DNA of 64,000 nucleotides, from positions 1 to 64,000 of the forward strand of contig CAKUED010000001.1 in the NCBI GenBank assembly GCA_934646005.1, in the 5' to 3' direction. The DNA is from an uncultured Oscillospiraceae bacterium. Lineage in GTDB: Bacteria > Bacillota > Clostridia > Oscillospirales > Oscillospiraceae. Numbering within the stretch: position 1 is the stretch's first letter; the number at the start of each line of letters is the position of its first letter. The position numbers were made by a program, and so were the translations under genes. Shown piece after piece: positions 17,802 through 26,480 of this stretch. The notes below the pieces were generated by a model. It was not told where the DNA came from, ran no database searches, and saw only the letters and a program-made list of their open reading frames with translations.

Positions 17802-18382
17802 AAAACGTTCTGTGGGTCGATTGCTGCATCCGGGGCGAGGAATCGCGCACGCTGCGGCTGAGCCGCGCGTTTTTAGACGCGCTGCCGCAGGACTGCCGGG
17901 TGACGCATCTGGATCTCATGCAGCTCCAGCCGCGCTATTTCTTCGGCGACTATCTGGAGGAGCGGCAGAAGCTGCTGGAGCAGGGCAACCTGTCGCACCC
18001 GCGCTTTGATCTGGCGCACCAGTTCGCGGCGGCGGACAAGATCGTCGTCTCCGCACCGTTCTGGGACTTGAGCTTCCCGGCGCTCCTCAAGGTCTACATC
18101 GAGCAGGTCTCGCTCGACGGCATCACCTTCGCTTCGACCGAGGCGGGGCTTGTGGGGCGTTGCCGCGCGGAGCGCATGGTGTATCTCACCACGCGCGGCG
18201 GCTTTTACACGGGTGACGAGTTGGAAATGGGCAGCCGCTATATGCAGGCACTGTGCAAGTTTTTCGGCATCGACCGCTATGACTGCGTTGCCGCCGACGG
18301 CATGGATGTCGCCGGATTTGACGGCGAAGGGTCGCTGAGAGCCGCGATGGACAAGGCGGCAGAGCTTGCCAAAACGTTTTGA
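17798..18382 (+). CDS. flavodoxin-fold NAD(P)H oxidoreductase, azoreductase-like
   Basis: A 194-residue protein of the FMN-dependent NADH-azoreductase/quinone reductase group. The N-terminal VLWVDCCIRGEESRTLRLS phosphate loop, the mid-protein VVSAPFWDLSFPALLKVYIEQV and the TTRGGFYTG stretch after it fit the AzoR fold. It probably reduces quinones or other electrophiles by two electrons. It is translationally coupled to the phosphorylase through a 4-base overlap, although the functional link is unclear. Confidence 0.82.
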   Translation: MKNVLWVDCCIRGEESRTLRLSRAFLDALPQDCRVTHLDLMQLQPRYFFGDYLEERQKLLEQGNLSHPRFDLAHQFAAADKIVVSAPFWDLSFPALLKVYIEQVSLDGITFASTEAGLVGRCRAERMVYLTTRGGFYTGDELEMGSRYMQALCKFFGIDRYDCVAADGMDVAGFDGEGSLRAAMDKAAELAKTF

Positions 18383-18388
18383 ATCTTC

Positions 18389-18421
18389 AAACCCGCCCCG
18401 GCTGCGTCCGGGGCGGGTTTT
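18389..18421 (+). terminator. terminator after the azoreductase-like gene
   Basis: A perfect hairpin AAACCCGCCCCGG/CCGGGGCGGGTTT with loop CTGCGT, followed by TT. It isolates the next transcription unit. Confidence 0.92.
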
Positions 18422-18445
18422 CTGCAAATAAAGGCGGCGCAGGGC

Positions 18446-18474
18446 TTGCTTTTTGCGGCGGCACGCGCTAGAAT
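18446..18474 (+). promoter_or_regulatory. promoter of the riboswitch/giant-protein unit
   Basis: TTGCTT at 18446-18451 and TAGAAT at 18469-18474 with a 17-base spacer. A start site near 18481 would give an untranslated leader of about 300 bases holding the riboswitch and terminator hairpins. Confidence 0.6.
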
Positions 18475-18485
18475 AACCACGGAAA

Positions 18486-18650
18486 ATTTCATATCGGCAC
18501 GATCCAGCCGGGGCGAGAGCCATCCGGCAGTGGAATGGGGTGCAAAGCCCCGCGAGAAGGTCACTGTGAAGCCCGTTTGGGATAAGTCAGATACGTTGGA
18601 CCGCGCCAGTCTCTGCGCCACATCCGCAGCGGGCAGTCCAAACGGGATCG
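18486..18650 (+). ncRNA. cobalamin (B12) riboswitch
   Basis: Conserved elements appear in the right order: GGAATGGGGTGCAAAGCCCC (the GGAA..GGTG.AA..CC core, 18533-18552), GGTCACTGTGAAGCCC (the C-C-ACTGT block, 18559-18574) and GGGATAAGTCAGATAC (the B12-box region, 18579-18594). The short CCC/GGG stem around GTTT before the B12 box is also as expected. A segment CCCGTTTGG (18572-18580) can alternatively pair with CCAAACGGG (18638-18646), a plausible switching pair before the terminator hairpin. It would shut off the downstream surface protein when B12 is plentiful. I could not run a covariance model. Confidence 0.82.
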
Positions 18651-18652
18651 GT

Positions 18653-18684
18653 CTGTGCAGCGGTATGGCTGCACAGATTTTTTG
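18653..18684 (+). terminator. terminator hairpin of the riboswitch expression platform
   Basis: CTGTGCAG/CTGCACAG with an 8-base loop, then ATTTTTTTG. It is just downstream of the riboswitch and about 100 bases before the coding start, so ligand-controlled termination is the likely mechanism. Two more hairpins follow before the gene: CGCAAGGCGCGCGCCTTGCG (about 18686-18705) and GTCTTTGGG/CCCAAAGAC (about 18707-18727). Confidence 0.8.
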
Positions 18685-18782
18685 TCGCAAGGCGCGCGCC
18701 TTGCGTGTCTTTGGGAGACCCAAAGACAATGAGACTTTGTTAAAAATGGAGCATCGCTCCAAAGAAGCAGGAGGAAATGCAG

Positions 18783-21700
18783 ATGAAAAAACGCATTCTG
18801 GCTTGGGTTCTGGCGCTGGTGATGATCGTGGGGCTGCTGCCCACCATCACACTGGCGGCAGACCTCAGCGGCAGCGGTACGAAGGATGACCCGTACCTCA
18901 TCGCCACGGCGGACGACCTTGTGACGTTCCGCGGCAAGGTCAATGCGACCAAGAAAGGCACATCCACGCTCTGCGGCAAGCTCACGGCGAATATCGATCT
19001 GAGCAGCCTGAGCGGGGATTGGACGCCGATCGGCAATTACAACAGCTACAGCGACTATACCTACTACGCTGGCACATTTGACGGCGCGGGGCATACGATC
19101 TCCGGGCTGCACATCGACAATGCCAAGCAGTATCAGGCACTGTTCGGCTATGTCAAGGGCGGCACGGTCAAGAACCTGACCGTGAAGGGCAGCGTTACGA
19201 CCTCCACGACCTCCAGCGCGTATGCAGCTGGCATCGTCGCCTACGGCAACGCAGCCACCATGGAGAACTGCACGAACAAGGTGAACGTGACTGGCACGCA
19301 AAAGGGCTATGTTGCGGGCATTGCTGCAAACGTAAGCGGCGCTACCAAGATCACAGGCTGCATCAACGCCGGTAAGATCGCCGCAGCCGGAGACTACATT
19401 GGCGGTATTGTTGGCTCTGGCATCAGCGCGAGCCTCATTAGCTGCATCAACAACGGCGCTATTGTTTCGACCGGCAAACCCGGCAGCTATACCTACGGCG
19501 TCGGCGGCGTCGCGGGTTCGCTGAGCGGCGCTACGGTGCAGCGCTGCGGCAACACCGGCACAGTCAACAGTACGATCAAGCGCACGGGCGGCGTTGTTGG
19601 CAGCTTCGGCGGCACGATGGAAGCCTGTTTCAATACCGGCACAGTCACGGGCATTTACGCGTTGGGTGGCGTCGTTGGCGGCTTTGGTTCTAAGGATTCC
19701 AAGATCACAGACTGCTACAATCTGGGTGACATCATTTGTGAAACCCCGACTGCGACCTTCAGTGACAGCAACGCAAAGGGTGTCGGCGGCGTTGTCGGCG
19801 ACCCGGGCTCGACCAGCAACACGGGCATCGTGCTCACGAATTGCTACAACGCCGGTACGATCACGAACAATGATACGGCTGACATTACTCTTGGCGGCGT
19901 TGTCGGCAGCAGTGCGGCAAAGGGCTACAGTGGCAGTGTTACAGGTCTCATTACGGCAAAGAACTGCTTCTTCTTGGCGCAGGATGGTCTGAGCGGCGAC
20001 GGCGCGGATGCGAGCGCTTCCGGCGTTACTTCCAAGATGGAGAGCGAGCTGAAAGCATCCGATATGCCCGGTCTGCTCGGCGGCAGCTATGCGGCGGATG
20101 CAAAGGGCGGCTACCCCATCCTCAGCTGGCAAGACCCGACGGCGAAATATACCGTCACGTTTACCCTCTCGCCGGAGGACGCGGCGCTGACCGTCTCGCA
20201 GGACGGCGTGACGATCGACCCCGTGAGCGAGAACACCTACAAGCTGACGAACGGCGACTATGCCTACACGGTCACAGCGGACGAGCACGACGACGCGACG
20301 GGCACGTTCACCGTCGCCTACGGCGGGCAGTCCATCAACGTCAGCCTGAATATCAAGCTCTACACCGTAAAATTTGAGATCGACCCGGACGAGGGCGCGG
20401 TGCTGGTGGTGGACGGGCAGACCCCGGAGGTCGCCGGCGGGCGCATCTACCGTCTGCCGAAGTCTGACAGCCAGTACAGCTACAGCATCAAGGCGTTCGG
20501 CTATCAGGACGCGGCGGGCACGTTTACCGTGACCGGCGACGAGACGGCGGACACGCAGAGCGTCACGCTCACGGCGCTGGATACCTATACCGTGACCGTC
20601 GGCGCGATCACGGCGGCGGACAACAAGTCGATCGACCCGACCGTCACCGTCACCTGCCCGGCGTGGTCGAAAACGATGACGGCGGAGGCTGACGGAAGCT
20701 ACCTCCTGCCGAACGGCAGCTATCACTATACCATCTCGTGCTCCGGCTACAAGTCGGTCAGCGGCGACTTCACCGTTGAAAATGGCGCGGCGAGCATCCC
20801 CGGCGCGGTGCTGGAGGTCCAGACCGCGTGGGACGGCGAGACCTATACCGAGCCGCAGAAGGATGAAAGCGGCGCATATCTCATCGGCTCGCCGGATGAA
20901 CTGATGTGGTTCAATAAAAACGGCAAAACCTCCGATTCCGTAAAGCTCACGGCAGACATCTGCATCAATGAGGATGTTACGATCGAGGACACGAGCAAGC
21001 TCCATAAGTGGACGCCGATCGGCTGGTATAAGGACTATAACACCTACGATAAGTACAAGGGTACTTTTGACGGCAACGGGCACACGATCAGTGGGCTGTA
21101 CATTTTTGCAAAGTCCACCAGTGCGGATAAGCGTGCCAATTATACGGGACTGATCGGGTATGCGGATAAGGGCAGCGTGATCTGCAACCTGACCATTTCG
21201 GACAGCCTGATCGAAAACAGAAGCACCGCTGCAAACCGTGGCAAAAACGTTGGCGCGGTCGCGGGCGATGCGTATAATGTGGAAAACTGCCATGTTACAA
21301 GCTCGGTAACAGTTTACGGCATATCGGATTATGTCGGCGGCGTTGCCGGTTATGTGGACGGCTCGATCACAAGATCCTCCAGTGCAGCGACCGTCACCGG
21401 CAAGGGCACTCGCATAGGCGGCGTTGTCGGCTGCGTGCAGTCGAACAGCTCCACTGCCATGACAGAGTGCTTCAACACCGGCAAGGTGGAGGGAGCAAAT
21501 CTGGTCGGCGGTTTGGTAGGTGATCTGTATAACGGCGGCACGATCACGGATTGCTACAATACCGGCTCTGTGACCGCCACGGCAAGCTCCGGCACAGCGG
21601 GCGGACTGCTCGGGAATTTCCGCTATGGCTCGCTGAAGAATTCGTACAGCAGCACCGTGCCGAGCGCCGCAAAAGCAGGCAGCATCCTCGGGAAACTGGA

Positions 21701-24700
21701 TGGCTCACAGCAAAAAACGTTTGAAAAGGTCTATGGGCTGGAAGGCTCAGATATTGTGGGCAGTTCCAGCACAGCGGTCGCCGGGACGGCTGCAAAGACA
21801 GAGGCAGAGCTGAAAGCCCTGACGAGCGCCGACCTCAGCGAGAAGTTCGCAGCGGGCAGCGAGAACATCAACGGCGGCTATCCCATCCTCGTGTGGCAGA
21901 ACAGCGGCTCGGATGAGCCGGTCGATCCCGACCATCCCGCCATCGACCCCAACGGCTGGGACGGCAAAGCCTCTCAGACCGAGCCCGCGAATGTCGGCGG
22001 CGTGTACCAGATCGCGACCCCGGCGGACCTCAAGTGGTTCGCGGACAACGCGGCGGCAACGCCCGCGATCAAGGGCGTTCTGACGGCGGACATCGACCTC
22101 AACAACCGCGACTGGACGCCGGTGGGCGGCGGCTTCACGGGCGAGCTGGACGGCGCGGGCTTTGACATTACAAATCTCTACTGCAAAAACGAGCGCGGCA
22201 GCGCGGCACTGTTTGCCGCGAACGGCGGTATGCTCAAGAACCTCAAAGTGACCGGCATCGTCGTCGGCGGCGACAAGAGCGCCATTTTGACAGTGCGCAA
22301 TACCGGCACGATCACGGGCTGCACCACGCGGGGCACGCTCAAGGGCGGCAACAACGCGGCGGGCATCGCGGCAGAGAATAACGGCACGATCGAAACCTGC
22401 GTGAACAATGCAGCGGTCACCGGCGGCATGTACGTCGGCGGCATCGCGGCAAGCAACGAGGCGACGGGCGTCATCACGGGCTGCGCCAACAGCGGCATCA
22501 TCCGCGCCGAAGGGATGATGGCGGCAGGTGTTGCGGCTGACAATGACGGCGGCACGGTCACGAGCTGCGCCAACAACGGCGCGATCGTCAGCACGGCAAA
22601 CATCGTGCGCGGCTTTGTCGGCGGCGTGGTCGGCAGGAACAACGGCGCGGTCAAGGGCGCATACAATGCGGGTAACGTCGAAGCCCTCGGCGGCGCAGTC
22701 GGCGGCGCGGTGGGCTTGAATCTCAGCAAGATGGTTTTCGAGAACCTCTATAACGTCGGCGATGTGACCGGCGGTGATTACGAGGACGACGACTATCCCA
22801 CGAACAATAAGATCAGCTCGCAGGATGAGCTGGACGCCATGCCGCAGGCGCTGGCGGAGGCAAAGGCACGCCTCGCTGCAAAGACCGCCATCGGCGGTGA
22901 GCTGACCCTTACCGGCGACGTGCAGGTCGGCGGCAAGCTGACGGCAAATTACACCGGCGACGCGAACGGGCTGCTCTACGTCTGGTACTACAGCTACGAT
23001 GACAATGACGACGCGGTCGTCGCCATCACTGACGCGGCGGAATACACCATCCCCGATATGCTCACCGGCAGAACGCTGCGCGTCAAGGCGCTGTGCGCCG
23101 ATGCCTCCGGCGTTTTGAAGGCAGATGCGAGCGGCAAGGTCGAGGGTCTGGAAGGCGTCGTCAGCATCCGCGGCGCGGCAGTCGTCGGGCGCACGCTCAC
23201 CGCGAGCTTCGCCTCCTCCGCGACCGATCAGGGCACGCTGACGTACACCTGGTATCGCGGCGCGAAGCAGGTCGGCACGGGCGAAGCGTACACCGTTACG
23301 GCGGACGACGCGGGCAAGACGCTGACCGTCAAGGTCACGAGCAGCACAAAGCCCAGCGTCAAGCAGGCGACTACACAGGAGGTCAAAACGGCGGATGCAG
23401 CCGGTCTCTGGGAGCTTGCGGACTGCGAAGAGCCTGTCAATGTCGGCGGCGTGTATCAGATCACGAATGAAAAAGAACTCCACTGGTTCGCCAGCGAAAT
23501 CAACGGCGGCAGCGCGATCTCTGCCAGGCTGGTGAATGACATCACGCTCACGACTGCCAACTGGTATCCCATCGGCAAGTCCGGGCATCCGTTTACGGGC
23601 AAGTTTGACGGCAATGGCAAGCGCATCACGGGGCTGAAGGTCAGCCGTGCGGAGGACGAGGTCGGCTTCTTCGGGCTCATCGGCAAGGGCGGTCTCGTCA
23701 AAGACCTGAGCGTGACCGGCACAGTCGCCGCGACAGGCGATGTCAGCCAGACCGGCGGCATCGCTGGCGCGATGGCGGACGGGGAAAAGGGTAACGCGCG
23801 CATCACCGACTGCTTCTTTACCGGCAGCGTCAGCGGCAACATCCAGGTCGGCGGCATTGTCGGCTGCGTAGGACTGCACAACGTGGTAGAGCGCTGCGGC
23901 AACGACGCAAGCGTCACCGGCGCGCAGCAGGTCGGCGGCATCGCGGGCGCGAACTCCTACGGCGAGGTGCGTTACAGCCGCAACAAGGGCAGCGTCGGTA
24001 CGGAAAACGTCACCGTCAATGCGGGCGGCGTGATCGGCGAGGTGCAGAACTACGCCGAGGTCGTTGGCTGCTATAATACCGGCAGCGTGACCGGCAAGGA
24101 TTATCTGGGCGGCGTTGCGGGCAACGTCTACGTCGCGGTTGCACCGCTCGGCTGCTACAACGTGGGCACGGTCGCCTCTGCCATCCACTGTGGCGGCGCG
24201 TTCGGCAGCTTCGGCGGCGACGAATACATCACCATCAAGCAGGGCAGCTTCTATCAGGCGCCGCTGTCCGAGGCGTTCAAGGCAAACGGCGCAAAGGCGC
24301 GCACGCAGGCGCAGATGAAGGCGGCGTCGTTCGTCACGGAGCTGAACTCCGACGCATACGTCACCTGCTACGAGCGCGATGGCGCGAGCGCCCAGCTCAA
24401 CAACGGCTATCCCATCCTGACGTGGGAGGCAAACGGCAGCTATCTCATCACGCTCGACCCGAACGGCGGCTACTGCGACACGGCGGACGTCCGCACGACC
24501 TCGACCGGCGCGCTCGGCACGCTGCCTGCGGACGGCTACCGCTGGAACTACCGCTTTGACGGCTGGTTCACCGCGAAGGACGGTGGCAGCGCCGTGACGG
24601 CGGATACCGTCTTTACCGAAGCCACCACCATCTACGCGCACTGGACGCTCACGCGTCCGTCTACGGTGGAGCGCACCAAGACCGTTTACTCCTCCCTCTC

Positions 24701-26381
24701 GCGCGACGGCGAGTATCTGACCGGCAATGACGCCGATCAGACCATGCTGGCGGCCGTGCCGGTGGAGATCACCTGGTTCGACCTCGCAGACTACGGTCTG
24801 GAAGAGTTCAGCGTGAAGTCGAACGGCAAGGTCGTCGAGCAGCCGACAATGCTGCATCTGCTCATCCGCATGGTCGAGCAGTACAGGCTGAACGGCAAGA
24901 CGGCGGCGAACAACACGAATGAACTGACGGTCGGCGGCAGCTTTGGCTCGATGTTCTTCACGAAATTCTGGGACGGCACGTCCAACCTGACGTATTACCT
25001 CAACCACACCTATGCCCAGATGAAGCCGGGCATCGGCGCGACGGCGGACTATATGACGCTGGAAAATGGCGACTTCATCGAGGTCGGGCTGTACAGCGAC
25101 CCGAATTACTGGGAGTCCTCCGAGTGCGGCTATGCCTACCTTGCAAAGCCGGACGGCACGGCGGTCGATCGTCTGGAGCTGACGGCACGCGAGGCACAGA
25201 CGCTCGTTCTGCACCGCGCCGGGGCGGATATGCGGAGCGGCACGCCGCAGGATGCGACACTGAAAAACACCAAGGTCTACGTCACGAGCGACCTTTCTGA
25301 GGCTGACACCGACGTGACGAAGTGGACGGAGCTCGGCACGACGAACGCAAATGCCGAGCTGACGGTCAGCTTCCGCAAGCCGGGTACTTACTATGTGGCG
25401 GCTGCGGGCAGCAGCGTCAGCGGTCCGGGCGTGTGCGTCATCACCGTTGCGGCGGACGCCGTGTCTGACGTGGAAGCGACCATCGATCAGCTCCCGGACG
25501 CGGGCGACATCACCACGGCGGACGCAGAGCAGATCAAAGCCGCCCGCGCGGCATATGACGCGCTGACGGGTGCGCAGCAGGCGCAGGTCAATAACCTCGA
25601 CCGCCTGACGGAGGCGGAAGCGACGCTCGCAGCGCGCCGGACCGAGGAACTCATCGACGCCATCGGCGACGTGACGAAGAACAGCGGCAGCGCCATCAGC
25701 GACGCACGCCGCGCATATGAAGCGCTGGACGATGCGCACAAGGAGCAGGTCAAGAACCGCCAGACGCTCTTTGACGCCATCGAGGCATACGACAACATCC
25801 GCAACAGCACCGGCACGGTGGCAAAGCCCTCCGTGAACGACGCGGCGAAGGATTCGGTCGCGGACGACGAAGGTCTGCCGTTCACCGATGTCCCGGCGGG
25901 GAGCTGGTACTATGGCGGCGTGGAATACGCCTATGAAAATGGCTTGATGACCGGCACGTCGCGCACGACGTTCAGCCCGAGTGCCGACACGACGCGCGGT
26001 ATGATCGTCACCATCCTCGCCCGTCTGGAGGGCGAAAACACCTCCGGCACGCCGTGGTACGCGGCGGGGCGGACCTGGGCGATGGCAAACGGCGTGTCTG
26101 ACGGCACGGGCATGGAGCGCAGCATCACCCGCGAGCAGCTCGCGGCGATGCTCTACCGCTACGCGAAGCTCAGCGGTTACGACGTGACGGCGAAGCCTGC
26201 GAGCATCCAGACGTTCGCGGATTACGACAGCGTCTCCGCCTACGCGCGCGAAGCGATGGCGTGGTGCGTGGAGAACGGCCTCATCCAGGGCAGCAGCGGT
26301 CGCCTCGCGCCGCAGGAGAACGCCACCCGCGCGCAGGTCGCCGCGATCCTGACCCGCTACGCGCAGAAGATCGCAAAATAA
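18783..26381 (+). CDS. giant SLH surface protein with GLUG repeats and transcobalamin-like domain
   Basis: A 2532-residue secreted protein. Start: the ATG at 18783 is 8 bases from AGGAGG, whereas the ATG at 18777 is only 2. Order: signal peptide (MKKRILAWVLALVMIVGLLP, cleaved near TLAA); four GLUG-type beta-helix blocks at about 30-420, 690-1035, 1065-1340 and 1550-1880, each opening with a YLIAT/YQIAT-DL-WF line, a WTPIG line and GTFDGAGHTISGL; PEGA-like beta repeats (about 455-680); an Ig-like domain (about 1370-1530); a Listeria-Bacteroides repeat (about 1890-1953, DPNGGYC..FDGWF..YAHW); a DUF4430/transcobalamin C-terminal-like domain (about 1957-2120, with PTMLHLLI, LTYYLNHTYAQM and YMTLENGDFIEV); an Ig-like stretch; two helical repeats; and three SLH domains (from about 2366). 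It is anchored to cell-wall polymer and regulated by the upstream B12 riboswitch. A corrinoid-binding role is inference. Confidence 0.85.
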   Translation: MKKRILAWVLALVMIVGLLPTITLAADLSGSGTKDDPYLIATADDLVTFRGKVNATKKGTSTLCGKLTANIDLSSLSGDWTPIGNYNSYSDYTYYAGTFDGAGHTISGLHIDNAKQYQALFGYVKGGTVKNLTVKGSVTTSTTSSAYAAGIVAYGNAATMENCTNKVNVTGTQKGYVAGIAANVSGATKITGCINAGKIAAAGDYIGGIVGSGISASLISCINNGAIVSTGKPGSYTYGVGGVAGSLSGATVQRCGNTGTVNSTIKRTGGVVGSFGGTMEACFNTGTVTGIYALGGVVGGFGSKDSKITDCYNLGDIICETPTATFSDSNAKGVGGVVGDPGSTSNTGIVLTNCYNAGTITNNDTADITLGGVVGSSAAKGYSGSVTGLITAKNCFFLAQDGLSGDGADASASGVTSKMESELKASDMPGLLGGSYAADAKGGYPILSWQDPTAKYTVTFTLSPEDAALTVSQDGVTIDPVSENTYKLTNGDYAYTVTADEHDDATGTFTVAYGGQSINVSLNIKLYTVKFEIDPDEGAVLVVDGQTPEVAGGRIYRLPKSDSQYSYSIKAFGYQDAAGTFTVTGDETADTQSVTLTALDTYTVTVGAITAADNKSIDPTVTVTCPAWSKTMTAEADGSYLLPNGSYHYTISCSGYKSVSGDFTVENGAASIPGAVLEVQTAWDGETYTEPQKDESGAYLIGSPDELMWFNKNGKTSDSVKLTADICINEDVTIEDTSKLHKWTPIGWYKDYNTYDKYKGTFDGNGHTISGLYIFAKSTSADKRANYTGLIGYADKGSVICNLTISDSLIENRSTAANRGKNVGAVAGDAYNVENCHVTSSVTVYGISDYVGGVAGYVDGSITRSSSAATVTGKGTRIGGVVGCVQSNSSTAMTECFNTGKVEGANLVGGLVGDLYNGGTITDCYNTGSVTATASSGTAGGLLGNFRYGSLKNSYSSTVPSAAKAGSILGKLDGSQQKTFEKVYGLEGSDIVGSSSTAVAGTAAKTEAELKALTSADLSEKFAAGSENINGGYPILVWQNSGSDEPVDPDHPAIDPNGWDGKASQTEPANVGGVYQIATPADLKWFADNAAATPAIKGVLTADIDLNNRDWTPVGGGFTGELDGAGFDITNLYCKNERGSAALFAANGGMLKNLKVTGIVVGGDKSAILTVRNTGTITGCTTRGTLKGGNNAAGIAAENNGTIETCVNNAAVTGGMYVGGIAASNEATGVITGCANSGIIRAEGMMAAGVAADNDGGTVTSCANNGAIVSTANIVRGFVGGVVGRNNGAVKGAYNAGNVEALGGAVGGAVGLNLSKMVFENLYNVGDVTGGDYEDDDYPTNNKISSQDELDAMPQALAEAKARLAAKTAIGGELTLTGDVQVGGKLTANYTGDANGLLYVWYYSYDDNDDAVVAITDAAEYTIPDMLTGRTLRVKALCADASGVLKADASGKVEGLEGVVSIRGAAVVGRTLTASFASSATDQGTLTYTWYRGAKQVGTGEAYTVTADDAGKTLTVKVTSSTKPSVKQATTQEVKTADAAGLWELADCEEPVNVGGVYQITNEKELHWFASEINGGSAISARLVNDITLTTANWYPIGKSGHPFTGKFDGNGKRITGLKVSRAEDEVGFFGLIGKGGLVKDLSVTGTVAATGDVSQTGGIAGAMADGEKGNARITDCFFTGSVSGNIQVGGIVGCVGLHNVVERCGNDASVTGAQQVGGIAGANSYGEVRYSRNKGSVGTENVTVNAGGVIGEVQNYAEVVGCYNTGSVTGKDYLGGVAGNVYVAVAPLGCYNVGTVASAIHCGGAFGSFGGDEYITIKQGSFYQAPLSEAFKANGAKARTQAQMKAASFVTELNSDAYVTCYERDGASAQLNNGYPILTWEANGSYLITLDPNGGYCDTADVRTTSTGALGTLPADGYRWNYRFDGWFTAKDGGSAVTADTVFTEATTIYAHWTLTRPSTVERTKTVYSSLSRDGEYLTGNDADQTMLAAVPVEITWFDLADYGLEEFSVKSNGKVVEQPTMLHLLIRMVEQYRLNGKTAANNTNELTVGGSFGSMFFTKFWDGTSNLTYYLNHTYAQMKPGIGATADYMTLENGDFIEVGLYSDPNYWESSECGYAYLAKPDGTAVDRLELTAREAQTLVLHRAGADMRSGTPQDATLKNTKVYVTSDLSEADTDVTKWTELGTTNANAELTVSFRKPGTYYVAAAGSSVSGPGVCVITVAADAVSDVEATIDQLPDAGDITTADAEQIKAARAAYDALTGAQQAQVNNLDRLTEAEATLAARRTEELIDAIGDVTKNSGSAISDARRAYEALDDAHKEQVKNRQTLFDAIEAYDNIRNSTGTVAKPSVNDAAKDSVADDEGLPFTDVPAGSWYYGGVEYAYENGLMTGTSRTTFSPSADTTRGMIVTILARLEGENTSGTPWYAAGRTWAMANGVSDGTGMERSITREQLAAMLYRYAKLSGYDVTAKPASIQTFADYDSVSAYAREAMAWCVENGLIQGSSGRLAPQENATRAQVAAILTRYAQKIAK

Positions 26382-26384
26382 ACC

Positions 26385-26422
26385 AAAAAATCGAGGGGCG
26401 GATCGTCCGCCCCTCGATTTTT
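26385..26422 (+). terminator. terminator of the giant surface protein
   Basis: A near-perfect hairpin AAAAATCGAGGGGCGGA/TCCGCCCCTCGATTTTT located 4 bases after the stop. Confidence 0.93.
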
Positions 26423-26433
26423 AAGATGACCGC

Positions 26434-26470
26434 AAAAACCGCCGGAATGCAGATGCATTCCGGCGGTTTT
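26434..26470. terminator. second terminator, serving the minus-strand operon
   Basis: Hairpin AAAACCGCCGGAATGCA/TGCATTCCGGCGGTTTT. On the minus strand it lies just after the nucleoside hydrolase stop and ends in a T-run, so it works for the convergent nucleoside operon. Confidence 0.88.
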
Positions 26471-26480
26471 GTTATGTTTT

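Noticed and set aside
18777..18782. Upstream ATG as the start of the giant protein.
   Set aside because: It is only 2 bases from AGGAGG; the ATG at 18783 is spaced 8 bases and gives a clean signal peptide.
19000..24400. Many repeated segments in the giant gene that could be mistaken for a repeat array or CRISPR.
   Set aside because: They are in-frame coding repeats of the GLUG beta-helix with varied sequence and no spacer structure.
21747..25739. A 1330-codon open frame on the minus strand opposite the giant surface protein (and others of 910 and 653 codons at 18561-21293 and 5728-7689).
   Set aside because: High G+C and repeated codon use leave antisense frames open; these have no ribosome site or recognisable domains, while the plus-strand genes have clear families.
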